Under the pieces are notes generated by a model. It did no database searches. It worked only from the letters and a program-made list of their open reading frames with translations, and was not told the DNA's origin. From Anseongella sp036570465 (GTDB lineage: Bacteria > Bacteroidota > Bacteroidia > Sphingobacteriales > Sphingobacteriaceae), in NCBI GenBank assembly GCA_036570465.1, contig DATCYD010000112.1:1-10795 (forward strand): a DNA stretch of 10,795 nucleotides, written 5' to 3'. The translations under genes and the position numbers were made by a program. This document shows positions 1 to 5,977 of this stretch, piece after piece (the first letter of the stretch is position 1; each line of letters begins with the position of its first letter).

Positions 1-21
1 GCTTCGGGAATCGCCGGCCGC

Positions 22-531
22 TTAAAAGAACTTCCCAAGAATATCCGAGATACCTCCCTGATTTGCGCCGCCTGCTGCAGTTTTTTTACCACCAAACAAT
101 CCCCCAAGTTTTCCAATCAAGCCACCGCCTTGCCCTCCACCAGCCAGGCTCCCCAGCAAATCACCCACATCGATACCCTTATCTTTGGCATCCTTGACCT
201 TCCCGTTCAACATATTCATGATCAGAGGAATCGCCATAACAGCAATCTTCTGGGCCATCTCCGGCGACAACCCCAGCCTGGAAGCCAGGTTTTCCGCCAC
301 CTTAGGTACAAACTGATTCGCTGCTGGGTTGGCAGGATCCGTCTCATTTCCCGAAAGCATTTCCTGCAGTCCTGAAAGATCACCGCCCTTAGCCTGCTCC
401 ATCAATGAATTAATTACAGAGTCACCACTCACCCGGGCAATCTCTTCTGCCTGTGCATTGTCAACATCCGGATCATCAATCAGGGATGGTAACAGCTGCC
501 CTTTCGCCAGTTCAACTAATTTATCAAGCAT
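22..531 (-). CDS. DUF937/YidB-like glycine-rich protein
   Basis: A 169-residue protein of unknown function. The first ~115 residues look helical and contain segments that recall DUF937/YidB-type proteins: an N-terminal LDKLVELAKGQ helix, a LASRLGLSPEMAQKI stretch (about residues 82-96), and a hydrophobic MAIPLIMNML helix (about 99-108). The C-terminal part (about 127-160) is rich in glycine, with GGGQGGG and GGLFGG runs, and ends in ISDILGKFF. There is no signal peptide or catalytic motif. I chose the ATG at 529-531. An upstream in-frame ATG at 574-576 would add 15 residues unlike the family, and a weak promoter-like box (TATCTTAT, minus strand of 553-560, with TTTG 23 nt upstream) lies inside that extension. 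The gene follows lipA on the same strand after a 128-bp gap that contains a palindromic repeat, so it may be transcribed separately. The family assignment is from memory of sequence pattern and is moderately sure. Confidence 0.75.
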   Translation of the reverse strand: MLDKLVELAKGQLLPSLIDDPDVDNAQAEEIARVSGDSVINSLMEQAKGGDLSGLQEMLSGNETDPANPAANQFVPKVAENLASRLGLSPEMAQKIAVMAIPLIMNMLNGKVKDAKDKGIDVGDLLGSLAGGGQGGGLIGKLGGLFGGKKTAAGGANQGGISDILGKFF

Positions 532-584
532 ATTATGTTGTTTATGAATTTTATAAGATACAGTGAACTTAAGCATTTTTTTTC

Positions 585-661
585 AAATTACGAGTTGCTT
601 CGCAACAGTTTCTAGTTTGAAGTTGCGAGTTAGAAACCAGAAACTAGTTTCAACGTAATTT
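585..661. repeat. Imperfect palindrome, copy A of an intergenic repeat
   Basis: The whole segment folds back on itself. Outer arms AAATTACG (585-592) and CGTAATTT (654-661) are perfect complements, and continue as TTG (595-597) with CAA (651-653) after a 2-nt bulge. Inner arms 607-618 (AGTTTCTAGTTT) and 634-645 (AAACCAGAAACT) pair at 11 of 12 positions around a 15-nt loop. Two smaller dyads lie inside: GTTGC-TTC-GCAAC (594-606) and the 12-bp perfect palindrome GAAACTAGTTTC (640-651). The outer arm runs into the lipA stop codon (660-662). No T-tract follows on the minus strand, so it is a poor fit to an intrinsic terminator. A related copy lies at 4401-4474. Confidence 0.75.
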
Positions 662-1538
662 AAAAGTCAAAAAGGTGGCGTTCAGCATGATAGGAGGAGC
701 GTACCATGGGACCGCTTTCAACGTAGCGGAATCCTTTTTCCATGCCGGCTTCTTTGAGTTCGGCAAACTGATCGGGATGGATATATTCGATTACCGGGTG
801 ATGTTTTTGAGTGGGTTGCAGATATTGCCCCAGCGTGAGGATGTGTACACCAGCTTCCAGCAGGTCATCCATGGCCTCCATGACTTCGTCCCGGGTTTCT
901 CCCAGACCCAGCATAATTCCTGTTTTGGTACGCATGCCTGCTTCGTTGATACGGCGAAGGCATTCCAGGCTTCGGTCATATTTGGCCTGAATCCGCACTT
1001 CGCGGGTTAGGCGACGGATGGTTTCCACATTGTGAGAGACGACTTCGGGAGCTTCGCTAAGGACGTAATCCAGATTGTCCCATACGCCTTTGAAATCGGG
1101 TATCAGGGTTTCAAGTGTGGTTCCGGGTGATTTTCGCCGCACGGCGCGAATGGTTTCGGCCCATATAACAGAGCCACCGTCTTTCAGGTCGTCACGGTCC
1201 ACCGAGGTGATCACACAGTGTTTTACCCCCATAAGTTGTACCGATGAGGCTACGCGTTCGGGTTCTTCGTAATCTACCGCGAGCGGTCTCCCCGTTGCTA
1301 CTGCGCAGAAAGAGCAGGAACGGGTACAGATATTTCCCAGGATCATAAAAGTAGCGGTTCCGGCTCCCCAGCACTCTCCCATGTTAGGACAGTTTCCGCT
1401 TTCACAGATGGTGTGAAGCTTATGGGAATCTACCAGAGAACGGACATGGGCATATTCTTTTCCCGTTGGCAACTTGACTCGCAGCCAGTCGGGTTTCTTT
1501 TTCCTGGGTTCGGCAGGGATGACAGGTAGCTCGATCAT
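660..1538 (-). CDS. lipA: Lipoyl synthase LipA
   Basis: Radical-SAM enzyme that inserts two sulfur atoms into protein-bound octanoyl groups to make the lipoyl cofactor of 2-oxoacid dehydrogenases and the glycine cleavage system. With the start used here (292 residues), the auxiliary-cluster motif CX4CX5C is C45, C50 and C56 (in CESGNCPNMGEC). The radical-SAM CX3CX2C motif is C71, C75 and C78 (CTRSCSFC). The RSSY motif that supplies the auxiliary-cluster serine ligand is at 280-283. The reading frame stays open to an ATG at 1611-1613, which would add 25 residues (317 total). I prefer the ATG at 1536-1538, because MIELPVIP leads directly into the family's PDWLRVKLP segment and the longer form would overlap the small lipoprotein gene at 1568-1690. 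The cytosolic product probably shares a transcript with ribH and the lipoprotein. Function is very sure; the start is fairly sure. Confidence 0.97.
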   Translation of the reverse strand: MIELPVIPAEPRKKKPDWLRVKLPTGKEYAHVRSLVDSHKLHTICESGNCPNMGECWGAGTATFMILGNICTRSCSFCAVATGRPLAVDYEEPERVASSVQLMGVKHCVITSVDRDDLKDGGSVIWAETIRAVRRKSPGTTLETLIPDFKGVWDNLDYVLSEAPEVVSHNVETIRRLTREVRIQAKYDRSLECLRRINEAGMRTKTGIMLGLGETRDEVMEAMDDLLEAGVHILTLGQYLQPTQKHHPVIEYIHPDQFAELKEAGMEKGFRYVESGPMVRSSYHAERHLFDF

Positions 1539-1567
1539 AGAATGAAATTCGTATGAAGATAACGGAA

Positions 1568-1690
1568 TTACCGGACTGAATGTTTGAGTTTGCCGTTTCG
1601 GAAGGTTGGACATTTTTCACCCGTCCCGCAAGAACTGAGCAGGCTTCCTGCCAGTATTAATCCTGTTATAAACAATGCAATCTTCTTCAT
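1568..1690 (-). CDS. Small predicted lipoprotein (40 aa)
   Basis: A short reading frame between ribH and lipA, begun by ATG at 1688-1690 and ended by TAA at 1568-1570. It encodes a textbook lipoprotein leader: MKK, a hydrophobic stretch (IALFITGLILAG), then the lipobox LSSC with the lipidated cysteine at residue 21. The mature part is only about 20 residues (CGTGEKCPTFRNGKLKHSVR), with a second cysteine in a CPTF motif and a basic tail. It is predicted to be exported and lipid-anchored in the envelope. It starts 33 bp after the ribH stop and ends 29 bp before the preferred lipA start, so it fits neatly as an operon member. I do not recognise a named family. The mature part recalls other very short Bacteroidota lipoproteins with a Cys-Pro-x-aromatic motif, but that is an impression, not a search result. 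Confidence 0.7.
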   Translation of the reverse strand: MKKIALFITGLILAGSLLSSCGTGEKCPTFRNGKLKHSVR

Positions 1691-1723
1691 GGACCCTATT
1701 GCTTTTTTCCGAAGGTAGTGAAT

Positions 1724-2215
1724 TTATGACAATTTCCGCTGAAGGGCAGCCATTTTTATGGCTGTCACGGCGGCTTCATCTCCTTTGTTGCCATGCTTTC
1801 CACCGGCACGGTCCAGGGCCTGTTGCATGGTATTTGGTGTAAGCACGCCGAACACAAATGGCCTGTTGTACCTGACGGTCAGCTGGGTTAATCCGGCAGC
1901 TACTGCGTCACAAATAAAATCAAAATGACGGGTTTCTCCCTGAATGACACATCCCAGGCATATAATGGCATCGTATTCCCCTTTTTCTGCCAGCATTCCG
2001 GCACCGGCGGTAAGTTCAAAACTTCCAGGCACATTGATCCGGGTAATGGCTTCTCCCTCAGCTCCATGTTTAAGCAGGGTCTGGTGGACGCCTTCGAACA
2101 AACTTTCTGTGATCTCCTGGTTCCATTCCGAGACCACCACCCCGAAGCGATATCCGCTGGCCGAAGGAATCGTTGTGTCTGAAAAATCGGAAAGGTTCTT
2201 ATAAATAGTGGACAT
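1724..2215 (-). CDS. ribH: 6,7-dimethyl-8-ribityllumazine synthase
   Basis: Penultimate enzyme of riboflavin synthesis. It condenses 5-amino-6-ribitylamino-uracil with 3,4-dihydroxy-2-butanone 4-phosphate; the family forms pentamers or 60-subunit capsids in the cytosol. The 163 residues are about normal length. Family landmarks are visible: aromatic W31 followed by N32 at the substrate pocket, PGSFEL (63-68), GETRHFDF (93-100) with the catalytic-type histidine H97, and LTPNTMQQALDRAGGKHGNKG near the end, with R136 in the phosphate-binding position. The start is 14 bp after the stop of the TPR gene. It has a clear Shine-Dalgarno-like GGAG (minus strand, 2224-2227) 8 nt before the ATG, which supports co-transcription. 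The other riboflavin genes are not in the window. Confidence 0.97.
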   Translation of the reverse strand: MSTIYKNLSDFSDTTIPSASGYRFGVVVSEWNQEITESLFEGVHQTLLKHGAEGEAITRINVPGSFELTAGAGMLAEKGEYDAIICLGCVIQGETRHFDFICDAVAAGLTQLTVRYNRPFVFGVLTPNTMQQALDRAGGKHGNKGDEAAVTAIKMAALQRKLS

Positions 2216-2229
2216 CCTTCCTTCTCCGG

Positions 2230-2928
2230 TTACTCGTCGCCGGCTGTTGCTGTTTCCAGCCTTGCGATGTATGCGTCGATATTTTGAGTCTGAGCAAACT
2301 GCCAGTAATCAGTCTTTATTTTCTTGTAGCACTCAACGGCTTTGGCGTTGTCGTTAGTTGTTTCATAAACCAGAGCCAGCTTCATCAGATAAAGGGGAGA
2401 AGTAAAGCTGTTGGGGTTGGTTTTGGCTGCTTCCTGATACTGTTTGATGGCCCTGTCGTATTGTTTCAGCTCGCTATAGGCATCTCCCAGCAGGCCGATG
2501 GCCTGTACCCTGGTAATCTCATCCTTGGCGCTGTAATGTTCCAGGTAACTGATAGCTTCTTCGTATTTACCCTGTTTCAGGTAAATGACTCCCGTATAAT
2601 AGTTGGCCAGATTTGCTGATTTGGTGCCGTCGTATTCCTCAATAATGGTGAGAAAGCCTTTGTAATTACCATCCCCGTTCAAGGCTGTTTCTAACGAATC
2701 GTTTTTAAAGAATTCCTGTGCCTTGAACATATCATTTATCGCCTCCTGCTCTCGCGGAGCTAGGTAAAACTTTGTGTAGCCGATATAAAGCAGCGCCAGA
2801 ACAACGACAGAACCGGCAATGATGAGCAGGCTCTTCCTGTTTTCATTGACAAACTTTTCAGCCCGGCCATATTGTTCGCTCAGCGAAGTGCTTCCACCGG
2901 CGGATTCTTCGGTTTTTATCTTAGACAT
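2230..2928 (-). CDS. Membrane-anchored TPR protein (YfgM/TPR_21-like)
   Basis: A 232-residue protein with a short charged cytoplasmic N-terminus and one transmembrane segment at about residues 33-54 (SLLIIAGSVVVLALLYIGYTKF). The rest is soluble and helical. It holds at least three TPR-like units: about 104-135 (ANYYTGVIYLKQGKYEEAISYLE), 143-176 (AIGLLGDAYSELKQYDRAIKQY) and 180-210. The layout resembles the YfgM-type TPR_21 domain, a single-pass protein with a periplasmic TPR domain that in enterobacteria works near the Sec translocon and periplasmic chaperones; transfer of that role here is inference. It is the first gene of the leftward cluster, upstream of ribH, and diverges from recF, a neighbourhood I associate with many Bacteroidota. 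The start ATG lies 24 nt downstream of a good promoter -7 box. Confidence 0.9.
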   Translation of the reverse strand: MSKIKTEESAGGSTSLSEQYGRAEKFVNENRKSLLIIAGSVVVLALLYIGYTKFYLAPREQEAINDMFKAQEFFKNDSLETALNGDGNYKGFLTIIEEYDGTKSANLANYYTGVIYLKQGKYEEAISYLEHYSAKDEITRVQAIGLLGDAYSELKQYDRAIKQYQEAAKTNPNSFTSPLYLMKLALVYETTNDNAKAVECYKKIKTDYWQFAQTQNIDAYIARLETATAGDE

Positions 2929-2952
2929 GCCTGATTTACTAATTTAAGGTTG

Positions 2953-2983
2953 CAAAAATACAGTTTTACTCGTTAGTATCAAG
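2953..2983 (-). promoter_or_regulatory. Promoter of the TPR-ribH-lipA cluster
   Basis: On the minus strand, TATTTTTG (2953-2960) matches the Bacteroidota -7 consensus TAnnTTTG exactly. CTTG (2980-2983) matches three of four bases of the -33 TTTG at a 19-bp spacing. The predicted transcript begins about 20 nt before the TPR start codon. It is the best promoter in the window by motif and spacing. Confidence 0.6.
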
Positions 2984-2992
2984 CAATTTTAC

Positions 2993-3000
2993 CAACTTTG
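2993..3000 (+). promoter_or_regulatory. Putative -7 box for recF
   Basis: CAACTTTG matches five of the six fixed positions of TAnnTTTG and ends 4 nt before the recF ATG. No convincing -33 TTTG is seen upstream. If used, transcription would start about 1 nt before the start codon, giving a practically leaderless mRNA. Confidence 0.35.
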
Positions 3001-3004
3001 AGCG

Positions 3005-4108
3005 ATGTATCTGGAAAAGCTCCAACTACTTAACTTCAAAAATTACACGGAAGCCGAGCTGCAGTTCGCTCCCCTGGTAAACTGCTTTGCCGGAAACAAT
3101 GGGGCAGGGAAAACCAACCTCCTGGATGCCATTCACTACCTGTCTCTTTGCAAAAGCTATTTCAACCCGATTGACAGCCAGCAGATCCGGTACGGACAAG
3201 ATATGTTTGTCATCCAGGGAACCTTTGATAAAAATGGTGCTGAAGAAAAGGTTTATTGCGGCGTGAAACGCCATCAGAAAAAGCAGTTTAAGCGAAACAA
3301 AAAGGAATACCCACGGCTGGCCGACCATATTGGTCTGTTTCCCCTGGTTATGATTTCCCCGAATGACAGCGAGCTGGTAACCGGTGGAAGTGAGGAACGC
3401 CGGAAATTCATGGACAATGTGATCTCCCAGACCGATAATAGGTACCTGGACATCTTGATCCGATACAATAAAGCCCTTTCCGAGAGGAATGCCCTGCTGC
3501 GCAATTCAGGCGGAAATTTCGATCCCGATCTGCTGGATGTTTTCGATGACCAACTCGTCCTTCATGGCATCGTTATCCATCAGAAAAGAAGCGAATTCCT
3601 TGCCTGCTTCAGCAAATTATTCTACCAGCATTATGAATTTATCGCCGGAAAGGCCGAAAAGATAGAGCTGCGTTACGACTCAGGTCTTGGTGAAACTAAT
3701 TTCTCTGAAGGCCTGAAACGATCCCGGGAACGCGACACCTTTCTGCAGCGAACCACCTTTGGTACCCATAAAGATGACCTGGTATTCAGCATCGACGAAC
3801 ATCCCTTGAAGAAATTTGGTTCACAGGGCCAGCAGAAATCATTTCTGATCGCTCTTAAGCTAGGCCAATATTCATACCTTTATGAAAAGAAAGGCTTCAA
3901 GCCCCTGTTGCTATTGGATGACATCTTTGATAAGCTGGACAATAACCGCATTAAAAGATTGATGGAAATGGTTGTACAAGAGAGTTTTGGTCAGCTTTTC
4001 CTAACCGATACCGATGCCGGCCGCGTTAGCAGGCTTTTCGGTGAGATCGGTGTGCCGGCAAAGATTTTCAACATTGAACAGGGAGCGGTGGAGGTCGCTC
4101 AGTCATGA
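3005..4108 (+). CDS. recF: DNA replication/repair protein RecF
   Basis: SMC-like ATPase that binds DNA at single-strand/double-strand junctions and helps RecO and RecR load RecA at gaps. The 367 residues match the family's usual length. The N-terminus LEKLQLLNFKNY is typical. The Walker A motif is GNNGAGKT at 30-37, the ABC signature GSQGQQKS at 272-279, and the Walker B segment LLLLDDIFDKLD at 301-312 with D305 and D306. The FGTHKDDL segment (about 252-259) is also a family landmark. It is divergent from the TPR gene. Its TGA stop overlaps the next ATG in an ATGA junction (4105-4108), so RecF and the DUF721 protein are likely translationally coupled. dnaA and dnaN are not beside it, unlike the classic dnaA-dnaN-recF order. 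Confidence 0.97.
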   Translation: MYLEKLQLLNFKNYTEAELQFAPLVNCFAGNNGAGKTNLLDAIHYLSLCKSYFNPIDSQQIRYGQDMFVIQGTFDKNGAEEKVYCGVKRHQKKQFKRNKKEYPRLADHIGLFPLVMISPNDSELVTGGSEERRKFMDNVISQTDNRYLDILIRYNKALSERNALLRNSGGNFDPDLLDVFDDQLVLHGIVIHQKRSEFLACFSKLFYQHYEFIAGKAEKIELRYDSGLGETNFSEGLKRSRERDTFLQRTTFGTHKDDLVFSIDEHPLKKFGSQGQQKSFLIALKLGQYSYLYEKKGFKPLLLLDDIFDKLDNNRIKRLMEMVVQESFGQLFLTDTDAGRVSRLFGEIGVPAKIFNIEQGAVEVAQS

Positions 4109-4395
4109 AAACAGGAAACGAACACAGCATGAAGGAAGCGGTTAATAAGCTGCTGGAAACGTACAGGATCAAACAGAAGTTCCAGGAAACCTCTGTTGTG
4201 GCTCACTGGGAAGAAATTATGGGCACAACCATCGCCAGCCGTACGTCTGAGCTTTTCATACGCGATGGGAAATTATTCCTGAAACTGGAATCGTCGGTGT
4301 TGCGTAACGAGCTTCGAATGGCTCGTCAAAAGATTGTTGACTTGCTGAATGATCGGGCGGGGACGCAAGTTATCAGCGAAGTCATTTTTCTGTAA
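4105..4395 (+). CDS. DUF721/DciA-like protein
   Basis: A 96-residue single-domain protein of the DUF721 family. Visible landmarks are an N-terminal helix (MKEAVNKLLETYRIKQKF), the VAHWEEIMGTTIASRT segment (about 32-47) with the conserved tryptophan W35, the strand pair LFIRDGKLFLKLESSVLRNELRM (about 50-72), and a final amphipathic helix ending VISEVIFL. DUF721 includes DciA, proposed as the ancestral loader of replicative helicase DnaB in bacteria lacking DnaC/DnaI; this short form lacks the long C-terminal tail of proteobacterial DciA. The ATG overlaps the recF stop by 4 bp. A later ATG (residue 9) is possible, but the first gives the usual family N-terminus. Assignment to the family is sure; the helicase-loading role is inference. 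Confidence 0.9.
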   Translation: MKTGNEHSMKEAVNKLLETYRIKQKFQETSVVAHWEEIMGTTIASRTSELFIRDGKLFLKLESSVLRNELRMARQKIVDLLNDRAGTQVISEVIFL

Positions 4396-4400
4396 ATATT

Positions 4401-4474
4401 CCGCCTTCGGCGATTTCGCAACGTTTCTGGTTGCTGGCGCAACAGCAATGGAACTAGAAACCCGCCAAAGTCGG
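4401..4474. repeat. Imperfect palindrome, copy B of the intergenic repeat
   Basis: It lies in the 86-bp gap between the convergent DUF721 and ndk genes. Outer arms 4401-4412 and 4463-4474 pair at 10 of 12 positions. Inner arms GTTTCTGGTT (4423-4432) and AACTAGAAAC (4452-4461) pair throughout with one G-T wobble. A third dyad, TTGCTG (4431-4436) with CAGCAA (4443-4448), closes the centre; the first T-T of that dyad is shared with the inner arm. A small CGCC-TTC-GGCG hairpin (4402-4412) mirrors the GTTGC-TTC-GCAAC hairpin of copy A. The stretch 4415-4432 matches copy A 599-617 apart from one inserted A and one A/G change. It could end transcription from both sides, but it has no strong T-tract. 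Confidence 0.75.
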
Positions 4475-4481
4475 TAATCGG

Positions 4482-4901
4482 TTAAAAAATTTCGGTTTCG
4501 GGGAAGAAGAAACTTTGTTCAATTTTTGCGTTTTCGTTGGAATCGGAGCCGTGAACGGCATTATTTTGAACGGATGCGGCGTATTTTTGACGGATGGTGC
4601 CTTGTTCAGCTTGCCCAGGGTCGGTGGCGCCGATCAGCTTCCGGAAGTCGGTGACCGCGTTTTCCTTTTCGAGGACGGCTGCGACAATGGGGCCGGAGGA
4701 CATGAATTCCACCAGTTCTTCATAAAAGGGGCGTTCCTGATGGATGGCGTAGAATTTACCGGCTTGTTCGGGGGTCAGGCGGGTGTATTTCATGGCGATA
4801 ATTTTAAACCCGGCCTTGGTAATATCGTTCAAAATAGCTCCGATATGGCCGTCGGTTACGGCATCGGGCTTGATCATTGTAAAAGTCCTGTTATTCGTCA
4901 T
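4482..4901 (-). CDS. ndk: Nucleoside diphosphate kinase
   Basis: Transfers the gamma-phosphate from ATP to nucleoside diphosphates through a phospho-histidine and so balances NTP and dNTP pools in the cytosol. The 139 residues are normal length. The N-terminus RTFTMIKPDAV carries K11 of the nucleotide site, GPIVAAVLE is at about 70-78, R87 and R104 sit at phosphate-contact positions (FRKLIGATDP and GTIRQKY), and NAVHGSDS (114-121) contains catalytic H117. The protein ends in FFFPETEIF, usual for the family. The gene converges with DUF721 and diverges from the nrnA operon; its ATG is 4 nt downstream of a perfect -7 box. Confidence 0.98.
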   Translation of the reverse strand: MTNNRTFTMIKPDAVTDGHIGAILNDITKAGFKIIAMKYTRLTPEQAGKFYAIHQERPFYEELVEFMSSGPIVAAVLEKENAVTDFRKLIGATDPGQAEQGTIRQKYAASVQNNAVHGSDSNENAKIEQSFFFPETEIF

Positions 4902-4905
4902 GCTG

Positions 4906-4913
4906 CAAAGATA
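4906..4913 (-). promoter_or_regulatory. Putative -7 box for ndk
   Basis: On the minus strand, TATCTTTG is an exact TAnnTTTG match, followed by CAGC and then the ndk ATG. No clear -33 TTTG is present at 17-23 nt upstream. The predicted transcription start falls about 1 nt before the start codon. Confidence 0.5.
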
Positions 4914-4944
4914 AACGAATAGGTATTTATTCGGCTGATTTTCA

Positions 4945-4952
4945 TAACTTCG
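4945..4952 (+). promoter_or_regulatory. Putative -7 box for the nrnA operon
   Basis: TAACTTCG matches five of six fixed positions of TAnnTTTG and lies 16 nt before the nrnA ATG, within the 67-bp gap divergent with ndk. The -33 region is weak. Confidence 0.35.
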
Positions 4953-4968
4953 CAGGAATTTTTTGTGA

Positions 4969-5976
4969 ATGGAATCCTATACATTGCTCAAACCGGTACT
5001 TTCGACTCCTCGCAGGATCGTTATTACAACGCATCATAAACCTGACGGGGATGCCATGGGGTCTTCCCTGGCGTTGTATCATTACCTGTTGCTTAAAGGG
5101 CATTCGGTGCATGTGGTGACGCCCAGCGATTATCCGTATTTTCTGCACTGGTTACCTGGCAATGCAAGTGTTATTGTTTACCCTGAACAGCAAAAGAAGG
5201 CAGAAGAGCTGGTGAACAATGCTGAGTTACTCTTTTGTTTGGATTTTAATCATCTGGGCAGGATCAATGAACTGGGGAAGGTTGTTGGCCGTTCAAAGGC
5301 GCCGAAGGTGTTGATTGATCATCACCTGGAGCCGGACAATTTTGACCAGTTCCGCCTTTGGGATCCCAGGGCTTGTGCTACGGCAGAGTTGGTTTACCGG
5401 CTGATAACGGGTTTGGGGGATGCTCACCTGCTGGACAAGCAGATGGCTACTTGTCTGTACACGGGGATCATGACCGATACGGGCTCATTTCGATTTCCGG
5501 CAACGACGGCGGCTGTTCACCGGATAGTTGCCAGCCTGATTGATGCCGGGGCGGAAAATGCACGGATTCACGAATTAGTGTACGACACATGGCCTGAAAG
5601 CAGATTGCGGTTTTTGGGTTATTGCCTGTCAGAAAAGCTGGAGGTACTGCCGGAATATCGCACTGGGTTGATCGCTATCACCGGCGAGGAACTTAAGCGT
5701 TTTCAGGTGGGCACCGGTGATACGGAGGGCATTGTGAACTATGCATTGTCAATATATAACATTAAATTCGCAGCGTTAATTATTGACCGCAAGGAATTAG
5801 TGAAGCTTTCCTTTCGTTCTAAGGGTGAATTTCCGGCCAATGAAGTGGCCGGAAGATATTTTAACGGAGGCGGTCACCGGAATGCAGCAGGAGGGCAGTC
5901 GGACGAGCCGCTGGGAAAAGTTGTAGAGAAATTCAAATCAGTTTTAAAAGAATATAAAGAATTATTGAATCAATAA
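4969..5976 (+). CDS. nrnA: DHH/DHHA1 phosphoesterase, NrnA type
   Basis: Predicted bifunctional nano-RNase and 3'-phosphoadenosine-5'-phosphate (pAp) phosphatase that finishes RNA decay by degrading 2-5 nt oligonucleotides. The N-terminal DHH domain shows motif I HHKPDGDAMGSS (22-33; H22, D26 and D28 as metal ligands), motif II LDFNHLGR (91-98; D92), motif III DHH (117-119) and motif IV MTDTGSFRF (168-176; D170). The C-terminal DHHA1 domain has the substrate-binding FNGGGHRNAAGG (298-309). At 335 residues it is the standard length for NrnA rather than RecJ, which is longer. It is the first gene of a tight rightward operon; the FKBP gene begins 1 bp after its stop. An ndk-DHH-FKBP order is one I associate with several Bacteroidota. 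Exact substrate preference cannot be read from sequence. Confidence 0.92.
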   Translation: MESYTLLKPVLSTPRRIVITTHHKPDGDAMGSSLALYHYLLLKGHSVHVVTPSDYPYFLHWLPGNASVIVYPEQQKKAEELVNNAELLFCLDFNHLGRINELGKVVGRSKAPKVLIDHHLEPDNFDQFRLWDPRACATAELVYRLITGLGDAHLLDKQMATCLYTGIMTDTGSFRFPATTAAVHRIVASLIDAGAENARIHELVYDTWPESRLRFLGYCLSEKLEVLPEYRTGLIAITGEELKRFQVGTGDTEGIVNYALSIYNIKFAALIIDRKELVKLSFRSKGEFPANEVAGRYFNGGGHRNAAGGQSDEPLGKVVEKFKSVLKEYKELLNQ

Positions 5977-5977
5977 C

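Noticed and set aside
532..576. N-terminal 15-codon extension of the DUF937-like protein
   Set aside because: Non-family sequence and overlap with a weak promoter-like box; the internal ATG fits better.
1539..1613. N-terminal 25-codon extension of lipA
   Set aside because: The extra residues do not look like LipA and overlap the 3' end of the small lipoprotein gene; ATG at 1538 gives the usual family start.
4515..4922. A 135-codon plus-strand frame opposite ndk
   Set aside because: Glycine/valine-rich mirror of the ndk sequence; ndk carries all catalytic motifs.
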